Part shown: in pieces, positions 23,571-34,522 of the stretch | Layout: the number at the start of each line of letters is the position of its first letter | How positions within the stretch are numbered: position 1 is the stretch's first letter | Assembly (NCBI GenBank): GCA_029204225.1 | Contig: CM055096.1 | Location: forward strand, 2,803,978 to 2,867,977 | Origin: Diphasiastrum complanatum | Lineage: Eukaryota; Streptophyta; Lycopodiopsida; Lycopodiales; Lycopodiaceae | Reading direction: 5' to 3' | Length of the DNA stretch: 64,000 nucleotides | Notes under the pieces: model-generated | What the model saw: only the letters and a program-made list of their open reading frames with translations | Told to the model about the DNA's origin: nothing | Databases searched by the model: none | Translations under genes and position numbers: made by a program

Positions 23571-25315
23571 TTCTTGGAAAGCTAATGAAGTCTAGTTTCT
23601 AGTGCGATTGATTTCATGTCAATTGGATGTGTCTTGATTAGTTATAGACTTTCAAAGTGAGGTGGGTAGGGCACCCAATCTGGTTAGACACATCAAGTTA
23701 GGCTCATATCTAGCTTGTTTCACCAAAAAACTCAAGAATTTGTTTGCTAATCTTGTCTAGTGGAGATCTAGGTGTGATTTTGAGGCCAATAGTTTCATGG
23801 CAATCAAGTGCATTTGAGTTTTTTGTGGAATGATGTTTTTGAGGACCAAACTCATAAGTGTTACCATGGAGGAAAATGAGGGCATAGGGTCCTATTTCAC
23901 ACGAATGGCTATCGGACACTAGATTTGGATCTACCTTTGAGAAACACCAATCAATCAAACATAGGTGATCTCACATGTGTCTGAGTAGTACAGTCCATAC
24001 AATACCCGACACAGATCCCAGTCCTGCCATTTCACTAAAAATTGCTCCTATAGCGCCCTAATGAGGCTCAATGACAAGCTTATAGAGCAATTTAGACTTT
24101 TAAAAGTCAACTTTAAGGTCTGACCAAAAAAGTTTCAGGACCTCCTGCCGCTTTGTCGCCAAATTGGAAGCCAAATCGGTGTCGTCCTCCGAAATGCCCT
24201 TCGTCACCAACTCCCAACTACTTGCCCACTAGAATGGTGAAAAGACTTTTGGCGCACTCCGAACACTTTCTCCCTGGCAATCCCTCTGTTTTCAAGTACC
24301 GTACTTGCAGGGTACAGTCCTTTTCTGCCCTTAATTTGGAGGATTTTGGCTTTTGGACGGCCTTAAACGGAGCTTTAGACCAAAAGTTAAAGGCTCTTGA
24401 AGAAAACACTTTGTTTCTTCACTTTGAAGCAAATACCTTTTTCAAACAAATTTGAACTTCAGGGTCCCTTTCAACTTGAAAATTTTTAATGAAATTGAAG
24501 GCCATTTTGACTTTCAAACCTTTTCAGTGTCCACTTCACCCATATCCAACGATGGGTTTTCATTCTGTGGCCCAGATCAAATTGATCTTATCTGTCAAAC
24601 TTGTGGAGATTGATCTTATCAGTCGATCTTGCTCCTGTGCGCCGAACAGCACTCCTGAAGCCGCGATGGACTTAATTACACTAAGTCGCCCTCTTGCTTG
24701 CTGCGCGCGAGTTCTTTTCCATGACCTTCTCTCTTCACGGCTACTTCTCCTCACCTGACCAGCTATGGCTGCCACCAAGTTTCTTTCTCCACGCCTCCCT
24801 ACCAGCTAATTCAGCGCTTAGATTACTCCACGGCTGCCCACGGCCATTTGTGGGCACATTCAACCTGCTAGGGAGCCCCTCTCCATGCATTCACAGCACT
24901 GAACCATAGTCCGTGTGGAGAAAGATCTACGGTTTTGTGCATAAAAACCCTAGCTGTAGAAAGGATGGAGCTTTCTTGAGATTTACTCAACCCTTTTTTT
25001 AAGATTTTTCTTGCAGTCTCCTACACCATTGAGATCGTCCTACTGCAAGAACTCTCTTGAGATTTTCGGCTTCACAATTGCTGCACAGTTGAATGCAAAC
25101 AAGCTGTTCTTCTCAGCAACTCTCTGTTTGCTCCAATCAACTTGAAAATATAGCAATTTTCAGTTTTTCTCCTGGATCAAGCCAATAGCTTATTCTGCAG
25201 CCTTGAATTCAACTGCACCTTCAAATGATTGCTTGCTTGACTAACCGTAAACGGTTCTTTGAATTTTCCCAAAAAAATTCGAATTCCATCTAACAACAAA
25301 CTGCACCACTCCCAG
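23571..25315. other. Non-gag segment inside Copia-3 (possible captured DNA)
   Basis: Between the integrase entry motif and the primer-binding site a copia element should carry gag and protease. Neither a CCHC knuckle nor a DSG protease is found here. The stretch 24,140-24,960 is more GC- and CpG-rich, with short frames on both strands (for example plus 24,153-24,455) and ends in AAAACCCTAGC, gene-leader-like text. Left and right edges of the first 340 bases are 27-base perfect inverted copies. Origin unknown. Confidence 0.55.
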
Positions 25316-25327
25316 GCTCTGATACCA
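25316..25327 (-). promoter_or_regulatory. Copia-3 primer-binding site
   Basis: GCTCTGATACCA on the plus strand, directly against the LTR start TGTCAAGG. Minus strand TGGTATCAGAGC, initiator-Met type. Confidence 0.93.
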
Positions 25328-25650
25328 TGTCAAGGATCTTATTGGCAATATAGTTAGCTAATTTGTAAGCAATCTGACATCAATCAGATAAACGGTAAAG
25401 AGAGTTCACACACACAAACCCAAGAGAACACTTCTGAACTATATTTACAAAAGAGACTAAAAGATATATATACACAGTCTAATTTTTGTGGGGTACCGCT
25501 GCATAGCAGTTCGGTCCCCATTTTGGGACGCGTGTCCCGTCAAACTGGCACACATGCATACTATCACAAGGACAATAAAAAACTCGAAATCACTGCCGAA
25601 CATGGAAAGTCATGAACTATGAGAGAAACTCGGGCTTACATATTCTAATA
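25328..25650 (-). repeat. Copia-3 5' LTR (right)
   Basis: TGTCAAGGATC to TATTCTAATA. The terminal CA is mutated to TA, and the 5-bp duplication GTTTG follows. Confidence 0.95.
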
Positions 25651-25655
25651 GTTTG

Positions 25656-26470
25656 ACAATAGTGTCGCATTTTTCGCCTATTAGGAATTGCGAGTTAAAA
25701 TGCAGAGTCGCATTTTTTGCATTTTTCAAGGTGCCTCAAATATTAAGACAATGGCTCTGGCAAAGTGTGGGGCTACTCCAATATTAAGCAAATGAGATTT
25801 TATGACATTGTCGTCTTTTTGCGACACTATCGCTTGTGGCAGTTTTAGTTCATTTATGGAGAGTGACAGTTTTAGTTCATTTATGCAGACAAACTGTTTA
25901 CGACCAATTTTCACCGCTTATCAGCAATTAATTTATGAGAAGGAACTGGATGAATGCCAGCAAATAGCAGCCAACTAGCAATCGCATTTGACGACCTAAT
26001 TACTTAGTATAAATCAGTTGTTCATACATCTCTTTTCAAGTTCAGAAACAACGAATCAACATTGTGAATTGTGAAGGAGTTGAGTATTATTACACAATGC
26101 TTCATGTGCCCTTATCAAGCAGATCGTTCACAATCAGAAAGTATTGTTGTTAGCTCTCTATCAAGCTTTCAAGCTTGAACTCTCTTGAGCATTCTAGCTC
26201 AGTCTTTTAGATATTTATTTTAGAGTTGCTATTGCGCTACTACTTATCAGCAGAGCTGCTTATTATTAGACTTATTCTCAGTTACTCAGAGACAACTTAG
26301 AGTGTGCAGTTTCTATCTGCTATTGTTTTTGCGCTCATTGGCATCTGATTTTGTTTTTCTGAATCAATATTATCTTCTTATTGCGTTTGGTATATGTCAG
26401 AATGCATACATCTCTGTATTGCTTTTGTAACTGATAGAAATTGTCTAAGAATTCAATACTTTATAAAAAA
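25656..26470 (+). repeat. Continuation of the split Copia-2-family LTR
   Basis: Resumes ACAATAGTGTCGCATTTTTCGCC from 20,369 and runs as reverse complement of 5,890-6,700 (GTGTGGGGCTACTCCAATATTA, GATTGCTGATAAGCGG equivalents). It has a TATA-like TATAAAT at 26,008-26,014, the expected LTR promoter position, and stops at GAATTCAATACTTTAT, before the LTR end. Confidence 0.85.
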
Positions 26471-26712
26471 TAAAATTTTGTGACCTTGTCATTAGCTTCA
26501 ACAATGTCATTGCTAGCAGATGCACCTATCTACAAGAATCAACATCTACAAGCATTATCTTGGGATCTTTTTTTGGATGGTGTCGACTACCCATTTGGCA
26601 ATGAAGAAGGTTATCATGAATGGCCACCGAACCCATATGGTTATTATTAAAATTTTGCATTCAAGCTTCGAGGCAAGTGTCATCGAACCGCCACCAGTTT
26701 TGGTGGGAAATA

Positions 26713-27060
26713 CTCTTAGAGGGTTTGCGATTCCAAGGCACCCCTAACCCTAGTTAATAAGTGAGAGGGATTTGGCACCCTGAATGTGTAAGTCCAACCC
26801 GATGATCACATGGTTATTTGATAATTAGAAAGTCAATAAAAGGACTTTAGGCCTTTTGGTGGGACTTTTAATGTTGCAGGGCCTAAATGTCAATTTAGTG
26901 AATAAAGTTGGGTTTTCCTCCAATTTGGATGGTTCTCACTCTTTTTTAAATTTGAATAATTAGGGAGGCAGAAATGGACCAATAGGATTTAGAGGCCAGG
27001 GTCCTCCTCTCTACTACACTATTCTCTATATCAATTATGGTTGTTTCTATTTTGAGCATT
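26713..27060 (+). repeat. LTR fragment, family C
   Basis: TAGAGGGTTTGCGATTCC to about CTCTATATC matches the reverse complement of 62,440-62,700 (AACCCTAGTTAATAAGTGAG, GTCCAACC.GATGATCACAT, TTTAGGCC). At 62,705 the family member starts TGTTGGAGGGTTTG, so this is probably an LTR with a damaged start. Confidence 0.6.
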
Positions 27061-27062
27061 AC

Positions 27063-27342
27063 ATGATCATTGAAAGAAGATATATTCTTAGGAAGAAGAT
27101 CATTCTTATGATGGATCAAAGTTCTATCGTCAAAAACTATGCTAGGAGCAAGCATGTTGTGGTGCAACAACATTTTGTGAGGGAGCAAGTCACTGCAAAG
27201 GAGGTGGGGCTTCAACATGTGTCTTCAAGGGAATGTGTAGATGATATCTTCACCAAAGCATTGGGAAAAGACTTGTTCATAAAGCATAGGACTTCACTTG
27301 GAGTATTATCAAAGTCTATGCTAAAACTAGCTGAAGAGGGAG
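27063..27342 (+). pseudogene. pol: Copia RNase H C-terminus plus polypurine tract
   Basis: The frame from 27,063 reads DQSSIVKNYARSKHVVVQQH, FVREQVTAKEVGLQHVSSRE and DIFTKALGKDLF to a stop at 27,345. This matches the copia RNase H tail (CDNQ-x-A..P..H-x-R-x-KHI..HF-R). GAAGAGGGAG then directly precedes an LTR start. Upstream RNase H is gone: the frame is fused to LTR family C sequence. Confidence 0.8.
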
Positions 27343-27989
27343 TGTGAACGATTCAACTAGTTTCATCACATTTTGCTATATTTCCATATTTGGCATATTT
27401 AGGCCAAAACTTGTTTAAGACTTAGAGGTTGACTTTTCAAAGTTCATTAGTCTAAATTTCATTTGAATAAACACTTTTTGAAAGTGTGAGAAAGTTAGAA
27501 TACGAGTTTGAGTAGATTCAATTTGAATAGTTGGGTACATTGAATCTAGACCCAAAATTAGTAGGGTTAGCATTTTGGAGGGAAAGCCAAGTGGCCAAAT
27601 AGGGTTTGGACCTGTTATAAAAGGATGTAACTCGTGGAGAGAGCAATCTTCTCTCTTCTTTATCTCATTTCATGCTTATACATGGTTCTCTTGTGTTCTA
27701 GTATCCATTGGTGCACTATCTTGGTGATTGCTTGCAATTCTATGTGTAGAATGATCTATATTTGTATTTTTGGATCCACACGTGTGAAATACAGTAGCTT
27801 GTTGGTTTTGTACGGACAGCAACAATACTTTTTCATTTCATTCAAGTTTGATCAAGTTCTATTGGTGTTTGCATCTCATTTTGTGTCTAGATGCTGATTT
27901 TTCTACATGGTGAGATTGGTAGTGTATTTCTCTTTCTAACCAAAGATCATTCAAGTAGATTGGATCTTAAGGATCTAAAATCTTTCACA
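27343..27989 (+). repeat. LTR (3' LTR of the fragment at 27,063), 647 bp
   Basis: TGTGAACGATTC at the start and AATCTTTCACA at the end give short inverted ends TGTGAA/TTCACA. A TATA box TATAAAAGG is at 27,616-27,624 with a plausible transcription start downstream (CTCGTGGAGAGAGC). No partner LTR is in the window. Confidence 0.75.
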
Positions 27990-28027
27990 CTCCTAGATAA
28001 TGTAGTTATTGATTCATTCCTAGCCCG

Positions 28028-28685
28028 TGTGGTATGTTTCACCCATGCGTGGGTATAACATCACCTCTATGTTTAAAGAGGATCAACGGTAACACATATC
28101 ATAAGTTGTCATTTTATAATCAAAGCTCATTCATTGTGCAAAATGTAGAAAATCTACATACATGGAGTATAACATTTTCACTCTTCTTCTTCTCCTTCTT
28201 CTTCCTTCCGGCTGTGTCTTGAAACATGCACAGCGCACTTCATATTGCTCCACGTGAACCGATCTTTTGTGGAATATTAGTGTACTTCTCTGAATTACGC
28301 CAATAACAGTTGTCAATCTTCAAGTATGTTTTGAATGACACATCGCAAGTGCCCAGTGCTACTCAGGGTCTAAGTAATGTAAGTACGCCATCAATGTATT
28401 CAAATGATCCTATGTTTTGCGTATAATATATTTGGGTACCTCAAATGACAGTTTAGAATCTTCATGTATGTATGGGTCCACTTGAATCGATCTTTTGCGT
28501 AATGGTATTCCCTGAACTACCCCAAGAAGTAACAGTTGTCGATCTTTCATGTATGTTCTGAATAACACATTGCATGCAAACGCCCAGTGCTGATTAGGCT
28601 GTAAGTAATATAAGTCCACCATCAGTGTGTTTAAATAATCCGATCTTTTGCTTATTAGTATATTTTGAATTCCTCAAATAATAGT
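28028..28685 (+). repeat. Second inverted repeat, left arm
   Basis: TGTGGTATGTTTCACCCATG to GAATTCCTCAAATAA. It pairs with 29,144-29,701. The outer 190 bases are so alike that the two arms encode the same 62-residue frame (28,034-28,222 and, minus strand, 29,507-29,695). The left arm has an extra GATCGG unit of about 110 bp (28,275-28,390). Confidence 0.92.
28410..28622 (-). CDS. Recurrent 70-codon ORF, copy 1
   Basis: Starts MVDLYYLQPNQHWAFACNVL and contains the invariant core PLRKRSIQVDPYIHE then SKLSFEVPKYIIRK. Two other copies in the window keep this frame open and differ mainly by conservative changes (D/N, R/K, I/V). Unknown function. It lies inside a palindromic repeat, so it may be a passenger reading frame of a satellite rather than a gene. 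No start context or partner frame supports translation. Confidence 0.35.
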   Translation of the reverse strand: MVDLYYLQPNQHWAFACNVLFRTYMKDRQLLLLGVVQGIPLRKRSIQVDPYIHEDSKLSFEVPKYIIRKT

Positions 28686-29143
28686 AAATTTTTCATATAT
28701 CTATGGGTGCGGTAATACAAGGGTGGACCTTCTTCATCATCGTGTGCACCTGCTATTTCAAAGCTCACATTTTACATAAATTTGTGTCGACGTTAGACAC
28801 AGCTTGTTTAGACCTCGTCAGTTAAAGATGGTTGGTGAACATTTATTCCGCTGTAGAAACTTCGTATATTTGTGAATGTGACCGTTTTAACCAACATATC
28901 ACCAAAACATAAAACCCGTCAAGATCAGTCAAAACTGATAGCATACTTTTTCTATGACATACTTGCAGTCGGTAATAAACGAGAGTAATTCCCCATCATC
29001 CCCATAGATTATAATATATTCAAGAAGAGGTACTATACCAAGAGCATCAAGAAGAAGCTACTCAATTGTGCAGCCCCAAGTGCTTAGGTTTGCTTTGTAT
29101 TTTGAAAGCGCCTCCATGAGCAAAATATTCATCATCCTTAAAT

Positions 29144-29701
29144 GTTATTTGAGGAATTCAAAGATCGGATTACTTAAACACACTGATGGCGGACTTATAT
29201 TACTTACACCCTGATCAGCACTGGGCGCTTGCATGCGATGTGTTATTCAAAACATACATGAGAGATCGACAGCTGTTATTTACTGGGGTAATTCAGAAAA
29301 TACCATTACGCAAAAGATCGATTCAAGTGGACCCATATATACATGAATATTCTAAACTGTCATTTGAGGTACCCAAATATATTATACGCAAAAGATCGGA
29401 CATACTTGAAGATTGACAACTGTTATTGGCGTAATTCTGAGAAGTATACTAATATTTCGCAAAAGATCGGTTCACGTGGAGCAATATGAAGTGCGCTGTG
29501 CATGTTTCAAGACACGGCCGGAAGGAAGAAGAAGGAGAAGAAGAAGAGTGAAAATGTTATACTCCATGTATGTAGATTTTCTACATTTTGCACAATGAAT
29601 GAGCTTTGATTATAAAATGACAACTTATGATATGTGTTACCGTTGATCCTCTTTAAACATAGAGGTGATGTTATACCCACGCATGGGTGAAACATACCAC
29701 A
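29144..29701 (-). repeat. Second inverted repeat, right arm
   Basis: Reverse complement of 28,028-28,685, inner end TTATTTGAGGAATTC, outer end AAACATACCACA. The spacer 28,686-29,143 is single copy and has no gene. Confidence 0.92.
29186..29416 (+). CDS. Recurrent 70-codon ORF, copy 2
   Basis: MADLYYLHPDQHWALACDVL, then the shared PLRKRSIQVDPYIHE core and FEVPKYIIRKRS. It runs on for a few extra codons to DILED. See copies at 28,410 (minus strand) and 30,565. No homology recognised. Confidence 0.35.
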   Translation: MADLYYLHPDQHWALACDVLFKTYMRDRQLLFTGVIQKIPLRKRSIQVDPYIHEYSKLSFEVPKYIIRKRSDILED

Positions 29702-29869
29702 TATGAGCTAAAAACAAGATGTCTTTAGTGATAGAAATCAAATTTAAGCTATCTCGATTAAGGATCAATTCCATCCATAACATGTTGAGATCGAGCAACT
29801 GGAAATTCATAAAGTCAATATTGGTAAAATTCAATCTTTGAATGATCCATGTCAAAGAAAAATATCAAA

Positions 29870-30490
29870 ATTATATTTCAACATAGGCATCAAGTGAAGA
29901 TATCTAAAGTGATAGACATTAAATCTAAGATACATTGAGTGATACATGTCAAGTTCCTTAAAAAGGAGTTGAACTTGAACAATTTGAATGTCCTAAATTC
30001 AAAGATGTTCAAATTACATGACTCAATGAAATATATGAAGTAATAGTGATCACAACTACATGTCAAGCATTAAAATTGAGGATAAGGACCAATGTCGAGC
30101 TATCGTGAGTGATAACAAACAAATTTAAGTTTCAAGTGATTAAAATCACATGTTTGGAACCGAAATCAAGCTCTCTTGTATGATGTGGTTCAAGTTTGAG
30201 CCATTTAAAAGATTCCATGAATTTGATCACTCAATGAGAATCTTGAATGATACGATCCGAAATCAAGCTATCTTGGGTGAACAAAACCAAATTTGAGCTA
30301 TTTCACATGATACAGGTCTATTTCATCGAAAAGAGACCGAACTATAGTAATTTGAATGTCCTAAACTTGACATTGTTTATTTTGATCACACAATGAGGAA
30401 TTTAGTTAAATTTGCATGTTAGACATCAAACTCAAGCTTGAGTAATAGACATAAAATTGATTTAGTGCAACGTCTAAACTCAAGATGAAG
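29870..30490 (-). repeat. Dispersed repeat, inverted copy of 4,503-4,960
   Basis: Contains the complements GTTGCACTAAATC, CTCAAGCTTGAG and GATCAAATTCATGG in matching order. No coding frame. Confidence 0.7.
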
Positions 30491-30564
30491 CAATATCGGG
30501 CTTTCTGTTTAGTATTATTCAAAATATACTATTAAGCAAAAGATCGGATTATTTAAACACACTA

Positions 30565-30801
30565 ATGGCGGACTTATATTACTTACACCCTGATCAGCAC
30601 TGGGTGTTTGCATGTGATGTGTTATTCAAAACTTACATGAGAGATCGACAACTGTTACTTATTGGGGTAATTCAGAGAATACCATTACGCAAAAGATCGA
30701 TTCAAGTGGACCCATACATACATGAAGATTCTAAACTGTCATTTGAGGTACCCAAATATATTATACGCAAAAGATCGGAGCATTTGAACACATTGTGTTA
30801 G
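30565..30801 (+). CDS. Recurrent 70-codon ORF, copy 3
   Basis: MADLYYLHPDQHWVFACDVL and the same PLRKRSIQVDPYIHE and SFEVPKYIIRKRS blocks. Its tail is cut by the Copia-4 LTR, which inserted at 30,796 inside the repeat unit. Preservation in three copies is the only evidence for coding. Confidence 0.35.
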   Translation: MADLYYLHPDQHWVFACDVLFKTYMRDRQLLLIGVIQRIPLRKRSIQVDPYIHEDSKLSFEVPKYIIRKRSEHLNTLC

Positions 30802-31147
30802 TATGAGTCACAGTGAGGAAGATGACAGTGTAAAAGGTAGAATCTATGAGCACTCAATTGATCAATCATAAAGCAAAATCACACACACATACAAAAGCTA
30901 TAACACGATTACCAAAAGTGTGATCATAGCCTCACGAAGCATGTACATATATCAGCATGCTAGTGTCATGCCAAGATTCTATATAATGTGCAATATGATG
31001 TCTATCGTATTCACACCTATCTAACGTGGCAGCAAGTATGCCAAAAAACCTTTTGCTTATCCTATGTATTCTAGATACATGAGAGATACATTTGTGGCTC
31101 ATGGCCATGTGATTGATGACGGTTAGCAGTGACCGTTGGTGTCATGT
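30796..31147 (-). repeat. Copia-4 3' LTR, inner end missing
   Basis: TGTTAGTATGAGTCACAGTG, parallel to 35,054 and 3,205. It breaks off at GGTGTCATG, a few bases before the ACATGGACACCAACA end. Confidence 0.88.
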
Positions 31148-34100
31148 TGAGCAACAGAGGATTTGCCACTTCCAACCCTGATGGCCCTCTCTATTGCTCC
31201 GTGCTCCCCAACCGATGAGAGTTTTCCAGGCTCTCAGAGATACAGTTGCAAGGAGGGGGTGCTAATAATTTTGGTGCAATGATTCACTAGCTTTCTAGAA
31301 TTATGGTTCTGTACAAACTTTTGATCGCTGATTCGCTAATGTCTCTTTCCCCATTGAATTCGGCATACAATTAGTAAAGATCTTACATGGGCTGGAAACC
31401 GATTTAATGTCTATGATGTGCTCGTGGGGTGCAAGTTATACGCACCACTTTGTTTGGCAAGCGGCGGTATTTTCGCCGACCGTCGGGTCTAGGTATTTCG
31501 CTAGACAGTACTGACGGCGGGTGTGACTAGTGTGACGCTTAACCAAGGCGGTGTATTTCAACCGCAGATGGTGGATGGCCGACTGTGGTGTTTCACAGAA
31601 GTCGGGTCCAATTAATACGCTTCATACTGGAAAACAAACGATTCCAACTTGACGATTTCCACAATTTATCAATCATGTCGTATGTCATCTAGTTTATAGA
31701 CCGGCCAACGACCACATGCAGTTACTATGAAGAAAAACCAAGCTCCATTACTAGCAATGCATGATCTACTAGTAGAACATTGTTTTAACTTTTAAATGAA
31801 GAAGTGATTCCATGGTAAGTACAATTCAACTCATGAACTGGTTGTCCCCTCTTTCCTAACGGAAAACAATTCCATTGTCAGTCTAATTCAAATCATTTAA
31901 AAATAGCAATTACGGCATAAATACTGATACCCTAGATGACGCATGGAGTAAATGAAAAACCTCAATAGCTACTTATGCTATCCGGCCAAAATCATAAACA
32001 ATTTCATCATGTCAAAACAATAGCAAGTACGGAATCTTTGGAGTGCATGGTTCCTGAAACACTACACACGAGCATACTACCATTCTGGTTCTAAAATTTT
32101 TAGTACGATTCACTACAGTGCACAATCGACCTGTTATTCAGTCAGTTGAACGAGCGTAACCACAAAATGCAAACGCATCCGAACTCAAATGTATATGACC
32201 TTGTTACTAAACAAATGTAAGCAGTCTATAAAACCTTCCTTGCTTCACAAAAACGTTGTATAAAAACCTTATTCACATGTAGTTGACTATAGCAATAACC
32301 TCACATTGCATTCCGATTTAACTTAAAAAACTTTCAACCATAACTTCATGAAACTAACTTGCTTCCCAACAAAAACGTCTATAACGATTTAGTTGGAAAT
32401 GTGGAAAAACCCTACTATCACACTCCATAACATGTTCATGACAAAACAAACTACTTTATGTTTACTGGTACAAATAGGGTTTGAAACATCAAAACATACC
32501 TCAATGCGCAATTAGGTAGCCGGTTCGCGAAAACTCTAGTCATCAACCTTGTAGCAAAAATCAGAGCCAGGCATGTTGACGCAGTTTTCTCCACTTTACG
32601 CGTGTTCGATCGAATTGGTGTAAAAAGAGAAAATGAAGAAAAAAAAAGTTTCTGGAATATGAATGGTGTGATTGGAATATGAATGAACGATTTATTTGAG
32701 AGACAACTGAACCGAAAGTCTGTAAAAAAAAACAGGCCAAAAAGATACAATGGCTAAAAAACTCAGCAACCCATCACTCACACCAAGCCCTCGAGCAAAC
32801 CATCTCACTCATTCAAGATATAAGCCTACTAGTATGGCAATGGACTACAACCAACCAACCAACCCTCACCATGAAATCACTCTCAACAAAAGCAATTCTC
32901 TCAACACATTACTCTAATGTTCAAGCACAACCCACTTTTCCCATCAACAAGCATAGATTCAATCCCAAGGAGTGCAAACAAAAATTCCATCAACCCAATC
33001 AAGCCTCCAACAATCAATCAACTAATTCGAGGGAAAAACACAACTCTCAAACCAAACCACAAGCACCCAACTTATCCATTGTTATCAGCTACAAGTGAGT
33101 CTACTCTCAATCCACTAACAAGCATTCAACCCCAACCATCCATCACTCCACAAGCGACTATGCAAGACAATACTTGTACCAATGCATAAGCATATTGTAA
33201 GGCAAAAACCACATTTAACCATCCATCAAACCAAACTTACAAGGAATCAAACCTACTCATCAACAAAGATCTCTCAAGCAAGCACCCATCTTCCAAAAAC
33301 TTTCAACTCTAAAAAACTCTCAACCAACATCACATCATCTAACTCACTCAAATATCATCCAACTATCACATCATCATCCAACTATCAATCAACTATCAAT
33401 CAATTATACCTTAACACAAAGAGTGGTCTCCTTTGATAGTAAATCTCAAGTGTCCCCCTTCAAAATGCCATCTTGTCATTCTTCATGCCCTTCAAGCCCT
33501 CTTTGCCATTTGTCCTCAACCCATTTGATAGTACACCTAGTGGCCTCCATAAGAGAGTGGGGGAGTGGTGCATTCAAGGCTCTCTTCCAAAACTAGCCAA
33601 GATGTCATTTTTGTTAAAGGCTAGGGAGGCCATTCAAGTTTCCTCTTTTGTACAACCTAGAAGCCCAAAATGTCAATGGCTAGTGGGTGTACCTCCCAAT
33701 TTTTTTAGCCTCCAAGATGTTTTGGCATTTATTATCCAAATTTTGGGTGAGGCCCTTTTTCAACCCCTATTTTTAGTAGGCGGACTTCATTTTTTCTTTG
33801 GGTACCTTCGTTTTTGGCCTTTCTTCGTTTTTTCAAGGGTCGTGAGCCTACTGCGCATTTGTCTGGATTTTTGGCCTGTTGGGTAACCACTTGGCCCACA
33901 CATTTCGTTAATTGTCCGTAAAATGCCAAACTTTGTCGTTAGGGTTTCTGTGACTCCTTGACACTGAATCCATATTTCTCGGTCCTGTTTTTACTTGAAA
34001 CTTTTTTTTCTCGATTTTTTCTTCTGTGGTTGACTTTTCCAACATTCATGACTAGGGCTCCCACGACAACACGGTTTCCCTGAAAAATACACTTACTGAT

Positions 34101-34522
34101 CATATATTAGTAAAAATGGACTCAGTACATGGTATGATTATAGCACGGTTATGCCGGCTATTTTTTTACAGCTGGCCATTTTTTTGAAAAGCCGTAAAAT
34201 ATTTACCGGCCATTTCTAAGGCTGCAAAATTTGCTCTAGCCTCATTTAGGGCAGGCTGGGACCCAATTCTAGGTGGACCGGCACTTTTGGCTCGATCTTA
34301 CAAAGCTTGACCACAAAAAAATTTTGACAATTTTTTCGAAAGTCATTTTTGTAGTTTTAAACTGTGTCTAGCCACTTTAGGACGGGCTAGGACCCAGATC
34401 TAAGGCAAATTTGTGCCGATTTTTTTTAGATAACCGGGCTTTACATGCCAATTTTTTTAATTATTGCGAACTTAAACCTCAATATATATATATTAGCCCA
34501 ATTTTTCGTGCAAAAATATCGG
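31148..34522. other. Replacement DNA within Copia-4, no gene proven
   Basis: It begins with an inverted copy of the GGGATTGGAAG-type motif (31,150-31,240), then a patch with CpG-rich text (31,440-31,600, GGCGGTATTTTCGCCGACCG), then AT-rich DNA. Open frames at 32,871-33,098, 32,917-33,189 and 33,182-33,436 (Asn, Thr, Pro-rich) and 33,473-33,886 (aromatic-rich) overlap or lack motifs; they look compositional. An adenine/thymine-rich tail (34,140-34,520) abuts gag. Confidence 0.5.

Larger units (their letters stand above)
20370..25650 (-). mobile_element. Complete Ty1/copia insertion with target-site duplication (Copia-3)
   Basis: LTRs at 20,370-20,711 and 25,328-25,650 enclose RNase H, RT and integrase on the minus strand, with a primer-binding site at 25,316-25,327 and a polypurine tract (AAGGGAGAG on the minus strand) at 20,712-20,720. 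The 5-bp target duplication GTTTG lies at 20,365-20,369 and 25,651-25,655. The empty site is seen undisturbed at 11,907-11,915 (GAGTTTGAC) in the other direct repeat, which proves the insertion. Stops and frame changes make it inactive. Gag is not recognisable. Confidence 0.95.

Noticed and set aside
24153-24778. Host gene captured in Copia-3
   Set aside because: Frames on both strands are equally long and no domain is seen; kept only as a possible capture in the findings.
26520-26747. 75-codon ORF
   Set aside because: Overlaps an LTR fragment start and shows no motif.
32871-33436. Asn/Thr/Pro/Ser-rich proteins
   Set aside because: Three overlapping frames are open at once because the plus strand is A- and C-rich and poor in G, so stop codons are rare by composition.
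33473-33886. 137-codon membrane-protein-like ORF
   Set aside because: Phenylalanine/leucine-rich because of T-rich DNA; no ordered membrane pattern, no start context and no homologue recognised.
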